From Salinicola halophilus (GTDB taxonomy: Bacteria; Pseudomonadota; Gammaproteobacteria; Pseudomonadales; Halomonadaceae), in assembly GCF_003206155.1 (NCBI RefSeq), contig NZ_PZJV01000001.1:861325-925324 (forward strand): a DNA stretch of 64,000 bases, written 5' to 3'. A model generated the notes under the pieces. It made no database searches and was not told the origin of the DNA. It saw nothing but the letters and a program-made list of their open reading frames with translations. How positions within the stretch are numbered: the first letter of the stretch is position 1; the number at the start of each line of letters is the position of its first letter. Positions 31,507 to 39,976 of the stretch are shown here, piece after piece. A program made the position numbers and the translations under genes.

Positions 31507-32487
31507 ATGCTCGGCTGGTACCCCGGACACATGAACAAGGCGCGGCGCGAGATTCGGGAAGCGCTGCCGGAAATCGACGTCGTGATCGAAGTGCTCGATG
31601 CTCGCCTGCCCTACTCCAGCGGCAACCCGATGCTCGCCGAGCTGACCGAACACAAGCCGGTCCTCAAGATCCTCTCGCGGGCGGATCTCGCCGACCCGGA
31701 CGCCACGCAGGCGTGGATCGCGCATTTCGACGCCCAGCCCGACAGCCGCGCGATCGCGGTGACGACGACCCAGGGCCGCGAACTCAAGCCGATCCCGGCG
31801 CTGTGCCATGAGCTGGCGGGCCAGGTGCGCGCCGACCGTGACGTTCGCGTCATGGTGATGGGCATTCCCAACGTGGGAAAATCCACCCTCATCAACGGCC
31901 TGGCCAAGCGCAAGATCGCCAAGACCGGCAACGAGCCCGCCGTCACCAAGCGCCAGCAGAAGATTCGCATCGACGGTCGCGTCGCCCTCACCGACACCCC
32001 CGGCGTGCTGTGGCCGAAGATCGAAGACCAGGCGAGCGCCCATCGGTTGGCCGCCAGCGGCGCGATTCGCGATACCGCCATCGAGTACGTCGACGTCGCC
32101 ATCGTTTGCGCCGCGGAACTCGCCAAGCGCTATCCGGATGCCCTTCGAGAGCGCTACAAGCTCGGTGAACTGCCGGCCTACGCCACCCCCACCGATGCCG
32201 ACGCGGTAGACGCCGATGGGCCGCGGCTCGTCGATCTTCAGGCCAGCGCCGGCTTCGACGGCCACGCCATTCTTACCGAAATCGCGCGCAAGCGCGGCGG
32301 GCTCAAGGCCGGTGGCGTCGTCAACTTGCATCGCGGTGCCGAAGTGCTGCTTCACGAACTCCGCGACGGCAAGCTCGGCCGCGTGACGCTGGAGCTGCCG
32401 ACGGACATTCCGCCTCCCCCGCCCGCCCTTCCCGACGACGAGCCGAGTGTCGAAGCACCCGCGAACGACGAGCCGGCCATCGACTGA
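31507..32487 (+). CDS. ylqF: YlqF/RbgA-type ribosome biogenesis GTPase
   Basis: Circularly permuted GTPase of 326 residues. MLGWYPGHMNKARREI is the family N-terminus. The G motifs come in permuted order: G4-like SRADLAD (about 57-63, in place of NKxD), then G1 GIPNVGKSTLING (about 117), then G3 DTPGVLWPK (about 164). These proteins act in late large-subunit (50S) assembly. The start at 31507 follows AGGAG; an ATG six codons earlier is weaker. The tail after residue 300 is Pro/Asp/Glu-rich (DIPPPPPALPDDEPSVE) and probably disordered. Confidence 0.93.
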   Translation: MLGWYPGHMNKARREIREALPEIDVVIEVLDARLPYSSGNPMLAELTEHKPVLKILSRADLADPDATQAWIAHFDAQPDSRAIAVTTTQGRELKPIPALCHELAGQVRADRDVRVMVMGIPNVGKSTLINGLAKRKIAKTGNEPAVTKRQQKIRIDGRVALTDTPGVLWPKIEDQASAHRLAASGAIRDTAIEYVDVAIVCAAELAKRYPDALRERYKLGELPAYATPTDADAVDADGPRLVDLQASAGFDGHAILTEIARKRGGLKAGGVVNLHRGAEVLLHELRDGKLGRVTLELPTDIPPPPPALPDDEPSVEAPANDEPAID

Positions 32488-32607
32488 CGCCATCGCCCGC
32501 AAGCCGATTTTGTCCCCCGCGCCGCTGCGCTATGCTTTCCCCGGCGCGCTGCGCCCCGATCACGACTCACCCGGCAGCCCTACCTGCCGTGCGCACATGG
32601 AATCACG

Positions 32608-33834
32608 ATGAACAGCCCCATTCGGAAATCGCAAAAGCTCGACAACGTCAGCTACGACATTCGCGGCCCCGTTCTCGAGCATGCCAAACGCCTCGAGGAC
32701 GAAGGCCACCGCATCCTTAAACTGAACATCGGCAACCCGGCCACCTTCGGCTTCGAAGCACCCGAAGAGATCCTTCAGGACGTGATGCGCAATCTGCCGA
32801 CCGCCCAGGGCTACTGTGACTCCAAGGGGCTCTATTCGGCGCGCAAGGCGATCATGCAAGAGTGTCAACGCAAAGGCATTCCGGGTGTCGGCGTCGAGGA
32901 CATCTTCATCGGCAACGGCGTCTCCGAGCTCATCACCATCGCGATGCAGGCGCTGCTCGACGACGGCGACGAGGTGCTCATTCCCGCGCCGGACTATCCG
33001 CTCTGGACCGCCGCCGCGAATCTCTCCGGCGGCCGTCCGGTACACTATCTGTGTGACGAGGCCGCCGACTGGTCGCCGGACATCGCCGACATCCGCGACA
33101 AGATCACCTCGCGCACCCGCGCCATCGTGCTGATCAATCCCAACAATCCGACCGGCGCCGTCTACCCCCCTGCCGTGGTCAAGGAGATCCTTGCCATCGC
33201 TCGCCAGCACGGCCTGGTGGTGTTTTCCGACGAGATCTACGACAAGATCCTCTACGACGGTGTCGAGCACGTCTCGACCGGCGCGCTCGCCGCCGACGAC
33301 CAGCTCGTGGTGACCATGAACGGCCTCTCCAAGAGCTACCGCTGCGCCGGATTCCGCTCCGGCTGGATGATCCTCTCGGGCGGGCTCGGCAAGCACAACG
33401 CCGAAGACTTCATTCAAGGGCTCAACATGCTCGCCTCGATGCGGCTTTGCGCCAACGTTCCCGCCCAGCACGCCATCCAGACGGCGCTCGGTGGCTATCA
33501 GTCAATCAACGATCTGATCCTGCCCGGCGGACGACTGCTGGCGCAGCGCGACGTGGTCCACGAGAAACTCAACGCCATTCCGGGCGTTTCCTGCGTCAAG
33601 CCCAAAGGGGCGCTCTACGCCTTTCCGCGACTCGACCCGGAGATGTACCCCATACACGACGACGCCCAGATGGTGCTCGACCTGCTACTGCAGGAGCGCA
33701 TTCTTCTCGTCCAGGGAAGCGCCTTCAACTGGCCGGATACCGACCACGTGCGGATCGTCACGCTGCCGTGGGCGGATCAGCTCGGTGACGCCATCGACCG
33801 CTTCGCCCGCTTCCTCTCGCGCTATCGTCAGTGA
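32608..33834 (+). CDS. alaA: Glutamate-pyruvate (alanine) aminotransferase, AlaA type
   Basis: PLP-dependent class I aminotransferase of 408 residues (E. coli AlaA 405). LNIGNPATFGFEAPEEI near the N-terminus, YCDSKGLYSARKAI, the INPNNPTGAVYP block, the FSDEIYDKILYD Asp and the Schiff-base lysine in NGLSKSYRCAGFRSGWM (about 240) match AlaA closely. It makes alanine from pyruvate and glutamate. It is followed by htpX on the same strand, as in E. coli-type neighbourhoods of other halophiles; the gap of nearly 200 bp suggests its own promoter. Confidence 0.93.
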   Translation: MNSPIRKSQKLDNVSYDIRGPVLEHAKRLEDEGHRILKLNIGNPATFGFEAPEEILQDVMRNLPTAQGYCDSKGLYSARKAIMQECQRKGIPGVGVEDIFIGNGVSELITIAMQALLDDGDEVLIPAPDYPLWTAAANLSGGRPVHYLCDEAADWSPDIADIRDKITSRTRAIVLINPNNPTGAVYPPAVVKEILAIARQHGLVVFSDEIYDKILYDGVEHVSTGALAADDQLVVTMNGLSKSYRCAGFRSGWMILSGGLGKHNAEDFIQGLNMLASMRLCANVPAQHAIQTALGGYQSINDLILPGGRLLAQRDVVHEKLNAIPGVSCVKPKGALYAFPRLDPEMYPIHDDAQMVLDLLLQERILLVQGSAFNWPDTDHVRIVTLPWADQLGDAIDRFARFLSRYRQ

Positions 33835-34031
33835 GATGCCAGAGGGTCGCGGGTTGCCTCGTGCCCCAGCCCCCTTTGCGACGATGGCGAAACGTCGTGC
33901 GCTTGAAACCCTTACCGGAAAGACGTATCTAACGCTTTCATAAACGACTGATTCGTCGCAAAAACAATAAACAGGCTAACCAACGCGTCCGCACCATTGC
34001 GGAGGCCTACCATGACTGAGGGTAACGACCG

Positions 34032-34934
34032 ATGATGCGCATCATCCTGTTTCTGGCAACCAACCTCGCGGTGGTGCTCGTTGCGAGCATCACGCTGCGA
34101 CTGCTCGGCGTCGAGCCGTATCTGAACGCCAACGGGCTGAACATGAACGGCCTGCTGATCTTCTGCTTCGTTTTCGGCATGGCCGGCTCTTTGGTGTCGC
34201 TGTTCATCTCGAAATGGATGGCGAAGATGAGCACCAAGGCCCGCGTCATCGAACAACCCGGCAATTCGAACGAGCAGTGGCTCCTGGAGACGGTGCGCGA
34301 GCTCGCTCAGCAGGCCGGCATCAAGACGCCGGAAGTCGCGATCTTCCCGGCGCAGCAGTCCAACGCCTTCGCCACCGGCTGGAACAAGAACGATGCCTTG
34401 GTCGCGGTCTCCCAGGGACTACTCGAGCGCATGCGCCCGGAAGAGGTTCGAGCCGTCCTCGCCCACGAAATCGGCCACGTCGCCAATGGCGACATGGTCA
34501 CGCTGGCGCTGATCCAGGGCGTGCTCAACACCTTCGTGATGTTCTTCGCCCGCATCGTCGCCCAGCTGGTGGACAGCTTCCTGCGCGGCCGCGACAGCGG
34601 TGGCGGCTTGGGCTTCATGGGCTACTTCGCGGTGGTCATCGTCGCCGAGATCGTTTTCGGACTGGTCGCGTCGATCATCGTCGCCTGGTTCTCCCGCTTT
34701 CGCGAATACCGCGCCGATGCGGCGGGGGCCAAGTTTGCCGGTGCCGGCGCAATGATCAACGCGCTTTCGCGACTCAAGGCGGAAACCGATCAGCCCGACC
34801 AGATGCCGGATTCGCTGACCGCCTTCGCCATTACCACCGGCCAGACGCGCAAGGTCATGGAAAAGCTCTTCGCGAGTCACCCGCCGCTCGACGAGCGAAT
34901 CCGCGCGCTCAAGGAATCCGCCTACCGGGATTGA
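34032..34934 (+). CDS. htpX: Membrane zinc metalloprotease HtpX
   Basis: M48 protease of 300 residues (E. coli 293) that degrades damaged inner-membrane proteins together with FtsH. Two N-terminal helices (about 4-24 and 37-58), then the cytosolic part with HEIGH (about 145-149), two more helices (about 158-176 and 196-220) and the downstream zinc-ligand Glu in [15 protein letters not shown]. The C-terminal [12 protein letters not shown] is conserved. An intrinsic terminator follows. The start (ATGATGCGC) has GGTAACG upstream; either ATG could be used. Confidence 0.95.
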   Translation: MMRIILFLATNLAVVLVASITLRLLGVEPYLNANGLNMNGLLIFCFVFGMAGSLVSLFISKWMAKMSTKARVIEQPGNSNEQWLLETVRELAQQAGIKTPEVAIFPAQQSNAFATGWNKNDALVAVSQGLLERMRPEEVRAVLAHEIGHVANGDMVTLALIQGVLNTFVMFFARIVAQLVDSFLRGRDSGGGLGFMGYFAVVIVAEIVFGLVASIIVAWFSRFREYRADAAGAKFAGAGAMINALSRLKAETDQPDQMPDSLTAFAITTGQTRKVMEKLFASHPPLDERIRALKESAYRD

Positions 34935-34988
34935 TCCCGAGCGCGGCGAACGTTCCGGTTTGCCGGCGGCGACTCGACACCTACTTCA

Positions 34989-35014
34989 CGCCCTGCCTTG
35001 GTGCAGGGCGTTTT
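34989..35014 (+). terminator. Terminator after htpX
   Basis: CGCCCTGC, loop CTTGGT, GCAGGGCG then TTTT; perfect 8-bp stem 54 bp after the stop. Confidence 0.85.
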
Positions 35015-35171
35015 CCATTCAGCCTTACTCACCCTCGAGCTGCACCTCGATAGTGCATCTGTCGCCGTCTCTGACGCGCTCACACCGACGCATCACGCCG
35101 ATAACGCCGGTTAGACGTCCGACGGCACGCTCTTTGCAGTGAAACGGGATCCCCCGTCGAGATCACGAGCC

Positions 35172-36473
35172 ATGACTGCAACCCATACCGACACCGACTA
35201 TCCCCTCAGCGAAGTGCCAGAGAGTGCGCGCAAGCCGTTCGCCTCGCTCGTCATGGTGCTGCTCGGTTTCACTTTCTTCACCGCGACGATGTTCGCCGGC
35301 GGCCAACTGGGCGAGGCCTTCGCGCTGTCCGAACTGATCACGCTCATCGTCGTCGGCAACCTGCTGCTCGGTGCCTACGCGGCAGTCATTGCTTTCATGG
35401 CCGCGCGCTCGGGGCTGAGCACCGCCCTGATGGCACGGTTCGCGCTGGGTACACGCGGCAGTGCGCTGTCCGATCTGCTGCTGGGTATCACCCAGGTGGG
35501 CTGGTATGCGTGGGGTGTAGCGACGATCGCCAAAGTACTGGTATCGACACTGGGGCTGGCGCCGGGCTGGACGACCGCGCTGATGCTCCTGTTCGGCTTC
35601 GGGTTCTGCCTCACGGCCGTGATCGGTTATCGCGGCCTGGCCTGGCTTTCGAACCTGGCGGTGCCGGCAATGACGATCCTGATCGCGACGAGCATGGTCA
35701 TCGCCTGGCGCGACGGCGGTGGCTGGCAAGGTCTCGCTGACATGACGCCGGACGGCGGTCTGGGCTGGACGGCAGGCATCACGCTGATTTTCGGAACCTT
35801 CGTCTCCGGTGCAACGCAGGCGAGCAACTGGAGTCGATTCGCCCGAACGCCGCGCCAGGCCGTCGTCGCAACGCTGCTGGCGTTTTTCATCGGCAACGGG
35901 TTGATGATACTGATCGGCGCCGTGGGCGCTTTCGTCTACGGCGCGCCCGACGTCGTCGAAGTGCTGACGCTCCAAGGGCTCACCGTCGTCGGGCTCATCA
36001 TGCTGTTTCTCAATCTCTGGACGACGCAGGACAACACCATCTACAACTTCGCCGCCGCCGGCTGCAACCTGCTGCGCACCCGGCGTCGCGGGCGCGTCAC
36101 GATCGCCGGTGCAGCCGTCGGTACGCTGCTGGCGCTGGCCGGAATGGACACGCTGTTGGTGCCGTTCCTGATTGCGCTGGGCACCTGCATTCCGCCGCTC
36201 GGTGGTGTCATCATCGCCGACTTTCTCTTCGCCCGACGCGCTCGCTATCCAAGGCTTGCGGACATCGCCCTGCCGGCCTTCGCGCTACCTGGGCTGGTGA
36301 CCTACGCGCTGGCCACCGTTGGCGCCTGGCTCTCGCCCTGGCTGCCGCCGCTGGTGGGAATCGCACTGGCACTGGCGCTCTACCCGCTCTGCGCCCGATT
36401 GCTGACTGCCTCGAGCGCTCGCCACGGCCATCTCGCCCCTGCGGCAGGCGCGGCTCGCGATATCCCGCAGTGA
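35172..36473 (+). CDS. codB: Cytosine permease-like transporter (CodB family)
   Basis: Inner-membrane NCS1 transporter of 433 residues with about twelve helices. PLSEVPESARKPFASLVMVLLGFTF at the N-terminus, then GITQVGWYAWGVA, SGATQASNWSRFARTPRQAV and LNLWTTQDNTIYNFAAAGCN are CodB signatures. The likely substrate is cytosine or a related base, driven by protons or sodium. Cytosine deaminase (codA), the usual partner, is not in the window; the next gene is unrelated. The ATG at 35172 (MTATHTDTD) is in the standard place; a frame from 35139 adds an unlikely leader. Confidence 0.9.
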   Translation: MTATHTDTDYPLSEVPESARKPFASLVMVLLGFTFFTATMFAGGQLGEAFALSELITLIVVGNLLLGAYAAVIAFMAARSGLSTALMARFALGTRGSALSDLLLGITQVGWYAWGVATIAKVLVSTLGLAPGWTTALMLLFGFGFCLTAVIGYRGLAWLSNLAVPAMTILIATSMVIAWRDGGGWQGLADMTPDGGLGWTAGITLIFGTFVSGATQASNWSRFARTPRQAVVATLLAFFIGNGLMILIGAVGAFVYGAPDVVEVLTLQGLTVVGLIMLFLNLWTTQDNTIYNFAAAGCNLLRTRRRGRVTIAGAAVGTLLALAGMDTLLVPFLIALGTCIPPLGGVIIADFLFARRARYPRLADIALPAFALPGLVTYALATVGAWLSPWLPPLVGIALALALYPLCARLLTASSARHGHLAPAAGAARDIPQ

Positions 36474-36629
36474 CGACGGAATCGCGGGGCCGCAGAAAGG
36501 GTCGTCGAAATCCGTCTCGAAAAAAAGTTCACGCGGCTGCATCCGCTGGCGGGCGTCGGCGGTAATCCAATGGCAAGGCGATGCGTCTTGCCCCTTATGC
36601 AGTCAACGACTTCAGCCAGGAGAGAACCC

Positions 36630-37151
36630 ATGACAACCCGGAAACTCGCAAGCGCAACGATCACCGCCGCCCTGTTCAGCGGACTCAGTGTCGCCGCGCT
36701 GGCCGATATGACACCCGAGGAAGTCCAGGTCCCGGAAGGCAACGAGATCGCCATGGAGACGGTCGGCGTCGGTGAGATCACCTACGCCTGCGAAATGAAA
36801 GACGGCGACTACGCCTGGGTCTTCAAGGGCCCGGACGCCAAGCTCAACGACGCTGACGGCAACCAGGTCGGCAGCTACTACGGTCCCCCGGCGACCTGGG
36901 AAGCCAGCGACGGCTCCAAGATCACCGGCACCGAGATCGGCAAGGCACCGGGCGGTGACGGCAACATCCCGCTGCAGCTCGTCGAGGCCAACCCGGCCGA
37001 CGGTGAGGGGCACATGACCGACGTCACCTACGTCCAGCGCCTCAACACCCAGGGCGGCGTGGCGCCCGACATGGCGTGCAGTGCCGATAACGAAGGCGAC
37101 ACCGAGATCGTCGAATATCAGGCGGATTACAACTTCTTCAAAGCGAGCTGA
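36630..37151 (+). CDS. Exported DUF3455 protein
   Basis: Exported protein of 173 residues with a signal peptide (to about AALA, residue 24). Mature features are VQVPEGNEIAMETVGVGEITYACEM, the WVFKGPDAKLND and YYGPPATWEASDGSKITG blocks, and VTYVQRLNTQGGVAP...C, all typical of DUF3455. Two cysteines (ITYACEM, MACSAD) may form a disulfide. Function is unknown. RBS is AGGAGAG. A terminator separates it from the ECF sigma factor gene, so co-transcription is unlikely, but it may be a target of that sigma factor (inference). Confidence 0.87.
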   Translation: MTTRKLASATITAALFSGLSVAALADMTPEEVQVPEGNEIAMETVGVGEITYACEMKDGDYAWVFKGPDAKLNDADGNQVGSYYGPPATWEASDGSKITGTEIGKAPGGDGNIPLQLVEANPADGEGHMTDVTYVQRLNTQGGVAPDMACSADNEGDTEIVEYQADYNFFKAS

Positions 37152-37177
37152 TCGCCGAGAGGAAGATCGCAGGGATG

Positions 37178-37205
37178 CGGGCTCGCCACGGCGGGCCCGC
37201 TTTTC
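37178..37205 (+). terminator. Terminator after the DUF3455 gene
   Basis: GCGGGC, 12-base loop, GCCCGC then TTTT, 26 bp after the stop. It also argues that the sigma factor gene starts at 37259 and not at 37175. Confidence 0.75.
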
Positions 37206-37258
37206 GTAGACTGATCCTCGAGGACCCCGCCTGCGGGTTCGACGCAAGGGATGCTCGA

Positions 37259-37822
37259 GTGACTCACAACAATCCGAACGAAGAGCACGGCCGCCTGCTC
37301 GAAGCCTGCGCCGCAGGGGATCACGGCGCACTGCAGACGCTCTATCGACTGGAAGGCGCGCGTCTGCTCGGCGTTGTCCAGCGTATCGTCCAGGACCGTG
37401 CCCTCGCCGAAGACATCATTCACGACGCTTTCGTCAACATCTGGACCAAGGCGCACACCTTCGACGCCGAACGAGGCTCCGGCAAGACCTGGATCTTCAG
37501 CGTTGCGCGTCATCTGGCACTGAATCACGTGCGCCGACAGTATCGAGAGGTCACCGTGGATGACACGACCGCAGAGCAGCTCGACGCCGAGCGCTCGCTC
37601 ACCGCCAGTGCCGAGATCGAAGACACCTTCGACTGGCAGGGGCGCGGCGATCTCGATCGCTGTCTGAAGGCTCTCGAGCCCGAGCGTCGCAACTGCCTGT
37701 TCCACGCCTACGTCGACGGGTACAGCCATTCGGAGATCGCCGAACGGCTCGACCGTCCGCTGGGAACCGTCAAAGCCTGGATTAAACGCAGCCTACAGTC
37801 ACTGCGCGAGTGCCTCTCATGA
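37259..37822 (+). CDS. ECF RNA polymerase sigma factor
   Basis: Sigma-70 family protein of 187 residues. Region 2 (about 20-88) has EDIIHDAFVNIWTKAHTFDAERGSGKTWIFSVARHLALNHVRR, and region 4 (about 128-183) has EPERRNCLFHAYVDGYSHSEIAERLDRPLGTVKAWIKRSLQSLRECL, a clear helix-turn-helix. It should direct transcription of a small stress regulon. The GTG at 37259 follows AAGGGA; the ATG at 37175 would place the DUF3455 terminator inside the gene. The stop overlaps the anti-sigma start (ATGA). Confidence 0.93.
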   Translation: MTHNNPNEEHGRLLEACAAGDHGALQTLYRLEGARLLGVVQRIVQDRALAEDIIHDAFVNIWTKAHTFDAERGSGKTWIFSVARHLALNHVRRQYREVTVDDTTAEQLDAERSLTASAEIEDTFDWQGRGDLDRCLKALEPERRNCLFHAYVDGYSHSEIAERLDRPLGTVKAWIKRSLQSLRECLS

Positions 37823-38583
37823 CCGATGACGCGCCAAACTCCTCGATGAGTGCCGAGACGTTGGACGAGCTGGCCGGCGAATACGTGCTGGGCACGCTCG
37901 ACGCCACTGCGCGTCGAGACGTCGAGCGGCGCCTGCCACAGGAACCCGCACTGCGGGAAGCCGTCGTCCGCTGGGAGTCGCGACTCGCCCCCTACGCCAG
38001 CATGGTCGAGCCGCTGACGCCGCCGCCTGCGCTATGGTCACGCATCGAGCGCAGCGTCGCCGAGCGACCTGCCGATGCCGAGACCACCGCCGCCAGCCAT
38101 ACCGCCAAGATGAGCGACTCGCCGCGCGGATCGAGCTGGGGAGCGCTGTGGCAGAGCCTGACACTATGGCGCGGTGTGAGCCTGGCGAGCATCGTTACCG
38201 CCATCGGCCTGGCCCTGCTGCTGGCCCTCAATCCCGCAGAGCGCGGCCCGCGTTATATGGTCGTGCTATCGACACCGCAACACACTCAGGCCGGCTGGAT
38301 GGTCCAAGCCGGATCGCAGCGCGACATCGAACTGATTCCGCTCGACGATTTTCAGGTGCCCGCGGGCAAGACGCTGGAGTTCTGGACCAAGGCCGACGAC
38401 TGGAGCGGCCCGGTATCCCTTGGCCTGGTCGAAGCCAACCGGACGCGCCGTCTGACGCTCGACGATCTCCCACCGCTCGAAGAGAACCAGCTCTTCGAAC
38501 TCACCCTGGAAAACGCCGGTGGATCGCCGCTGGATCGCCCGACCGGCCCGATTCAGTTCATCGGCCGCGCCGTCTCGCTGTAG
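37819..38583 (+). CDS. RskA-type transmembrane anti-sigma factor
   Basis: Protein of 254 residues. The N-terminal cytosolic anti-sigma part has LDELAGEYVLGTLDATARRDVERRL, as in RskA/anti-sigma-K proteins. A membrane span lies at about 122-142 (GVSLASIVTAIGLALLLAL), followed by a periplasmic domain with MVVLSTPQHTQAGWMVQA and LEFWTKADDWSGPVSLGLV. No zinc-binding HxxxCxxC motif is visible, as in other RskA types. It holds the coupled ECF sigma factor inactive until a periplasmic signal is sensed. Start by the ATGA overlap. Confidence 0.92.
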   Translation: MTDDAPNSSMSAETLDELAGEYVLGTLDATARRDVERRLPQEPALREAVVRWESRLAPYASMVEPLTPPPALWSRIERSVAERPADAETTAASHTAKMSDSPRGSSWGALWQSLTLWRGVSLASIVTAIGLALLLALNPAERGPRYMVVLSTPQHTQAGWMVQAGSQRDIELIPLDDFQVPAGKTLEFWTKADDWSGPVSLGLVEANRTRRLTLDDLPPLEENQLFELTLENAGGSPLDRPTGPIQFIGRAVSL

Positions 38584-38652
38584 ATGTAGCGGTAGCCGAC
38601 GCCGTCGTGGGGCGTGCGGGTGCTCTCAAATGAGCGCCCCATATGAGAATGG

Positions 38653-38682
38653 TTGACATTACCGTTCGCCGAAGCGTTTAAT
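38653..38682 (+). promoter_or_regulatory. Sigma-70-type promoter of the MarR gene
   Basis: TTGACA at 38653-38658, an 18-bp spacer and TTTAAT at 38677-38682. The -35 hexamer is a perfect consensus match. The dyad at 38685-38699 begins three bases after the -10. Confidence 0.6.
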
Positions 38683-38684
38683 TG

Positions 38685-38699
38685 GTTGATATTATCAAC
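38685..38699. promoter_or_regulatory. Palindrome, probable MarR operator
   Basis: GTTGATATTATCAAC is a perfect 15-bp palindrome placed over the expected transcription start and 16 bp before the MarR gene ATG. MarR regulators usually bind such AT-rich dyads in their own promoter; autoregulation is inferred. Confidence 0.6.
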
Positions 38700-38714
38700 T
38701 TGATACGCCAAGCC

Positions 38715-39140
38715 ATGACGACGGATGTTCCTGCGGGTGAGACCCTTCATCACCTCCTGCACGCTTACCGGCGCGCGCTCAGACGCGCCTACGACGACGC
38801 CGGACTGTCGCTGACGGTGGCTCAGATTCGGGCGTTGAAGTCGATCCGCGCCCTTGCACCGACCACGGCGCAGGGTATCGCGGCCTACCTGCAGCGCGAC
38901 AAGGCACAGATCACCCGGCTGCTACGCGAGCTGATCGATACCGGCAGCGTCGTCAAACGTCCCGATCCGGCGGACGGCCGCCGCCAGATACTGGCGCTCT
39001 CCGTCGAGGGCCAGGCGCTGCTGACTCGCGTCGACAAGAGCGAACGCCACGTTCATGGACGACTCGCCGCCGAGCTGGACCGCGACGACCTGAACGCCTT
39101 CACCCGCCTGAGCCAGCGCATGATCCATAACCTCGACTGA
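38715..39140 (+). CDS. MarR-family transcriptional regulator
   Basis: Protein of 141 residues. The winged helix-turn-helix reads LTVAQIRALKSIRALAPTTAQGIAAYLQRDKAQITRLLRELIDTGSVVKRPDPADGRRQILALS, ending in the DxR wing typical of MarR. It likely represses itself and the coupled siderophore-interacting reductase gene 12 bp downstream. The inducing ligand is unknown. ATG 38715 is preferred; a TTG at 38682 would place the operator inside the gene. Ribosome-binding site is weak. Confidence 0.85.
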   Translation: MTTDVPAGETLHHLLHAYRRALRRAYDDAGLSLTVAQIRALKSIRALAPTTAQGIAAYLQRDKAQITRLLRELIDTGSVVKRPDPADGRRQILALSVEGQALLTRVDKSERHVHGRLAAELDRDDLNAFTRLSQRMIHNLD

Positions 39141-39152
39141 CACGGAGCCCCC

Positions 39153-39908
39153 ATGGCCAAGACACCTCCCCGCCCCTTCACGGTACTCGCGCGTCAGCAA
39201 GTCACACCGCACATGCTGCGCCTCACGCTCGGCGGCGACGGCATGACGGATTTCCCCGCCGATCAGCCGAGCGCCCACATCAAGCTCGTGTTTCCGACCG
39301 ACGGTGAGGGCCGCGACCGCATGCGCACCTACACCGTTCGCGCGCAGCGCGGCGATGAGATCGACGTCGACTTCGTGCTTCACGAGGACGGCGGCCCCGC
39401 CTCGAGCTGGGCAGCCGGCGCCCAGCCCGGCGACGACATCCTCATCGCCGGGCCGGGGCCGGTGAAACGCCTGCCGGAAGACGCCGAATGGAACCTGCTG
39501 GTCGGCGACATGACCTCGCTACCCGCGATCGGTGCCAACCTGGAGCGCCTGCCCCCGTACGCCCGAGGACACGTCATCGTCGAAGTATCGGACGAGGCGG
39601 ACGAGCAGACGTTCGACCTGCCCGCCGGCATGACGATCGAGTATCTGATCAATCCGCACCCGGGCAGCGACAGCGATCTACTGGTGAACGCGGTCAAGGC
39701 ACTGGCGTGGCCCGCCGGCCGACTCGGCATCTGGGTGGCCTGCGAGTTTTCTGGCATGCGCAAGCTGCGCCGACATCTGATCGACGAGCGCGGCGTGGAT
39801 AGGCGCGCCATCTACCTCTCGAGCTACTGGAAGCGCGGCAGCAACGAGGACGGCCATCGTGTGGTCAAACAGGAGGATGCCGCGATCGAAACCGCAACCG
39901 CCGGTTAG
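39153..39908 (+). CDS. Siderophore-interacting protein (ferric-siderophore reductase)
   Basis: Flavin reductase of 251 residues of the YqjH/ViuB family. FAD binding is marked by MRTYTVRAQRGDEIDVDFVLH (about 70-90; R-x-Y-T), HEDGGPASSWA and GPGPVK; the NAD(P)H domain has LLVGDMTSLPAI and the C-terminal SSYWKRGSNEDGHR. It releases iron from ferric siderophores in the cytosol. The gene is 12 bp after the MarR regulator, so control may respond to iron or a ligand (inference). No siderophore synthesis or uptake genes are nearby. Confidence 0.9.
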   Translation: MAKTPPRPFTVLARQQVTPHMLRLTLGGDGMTDFPADQPSAHIKLVFPTDGEGRDRMRTYTVRAQRGDEIDVDFVLHEDGGPASSWAAGAQPGDDILIAGPGPVKRLPEDAEWNLLVGDMTSLPAIGANLERLPPYARGHVIVEVSDEADEQTFDLPAGMTIEYLINPHPGSDSDLLVNAVKALAWPAGRLGIWVACEFSGMRKLRRHLIDERGVDRRAIYLSSYWKRGSNEDGHRVVKQEDAAIETATAG

Positions 39909-39976
39909 GCGGCATGCGGCTCGGTCGCGTCTCGAGGAGGGGCAACGGTGGGGCGGAGGCGCTTACAGCGCGCGGA

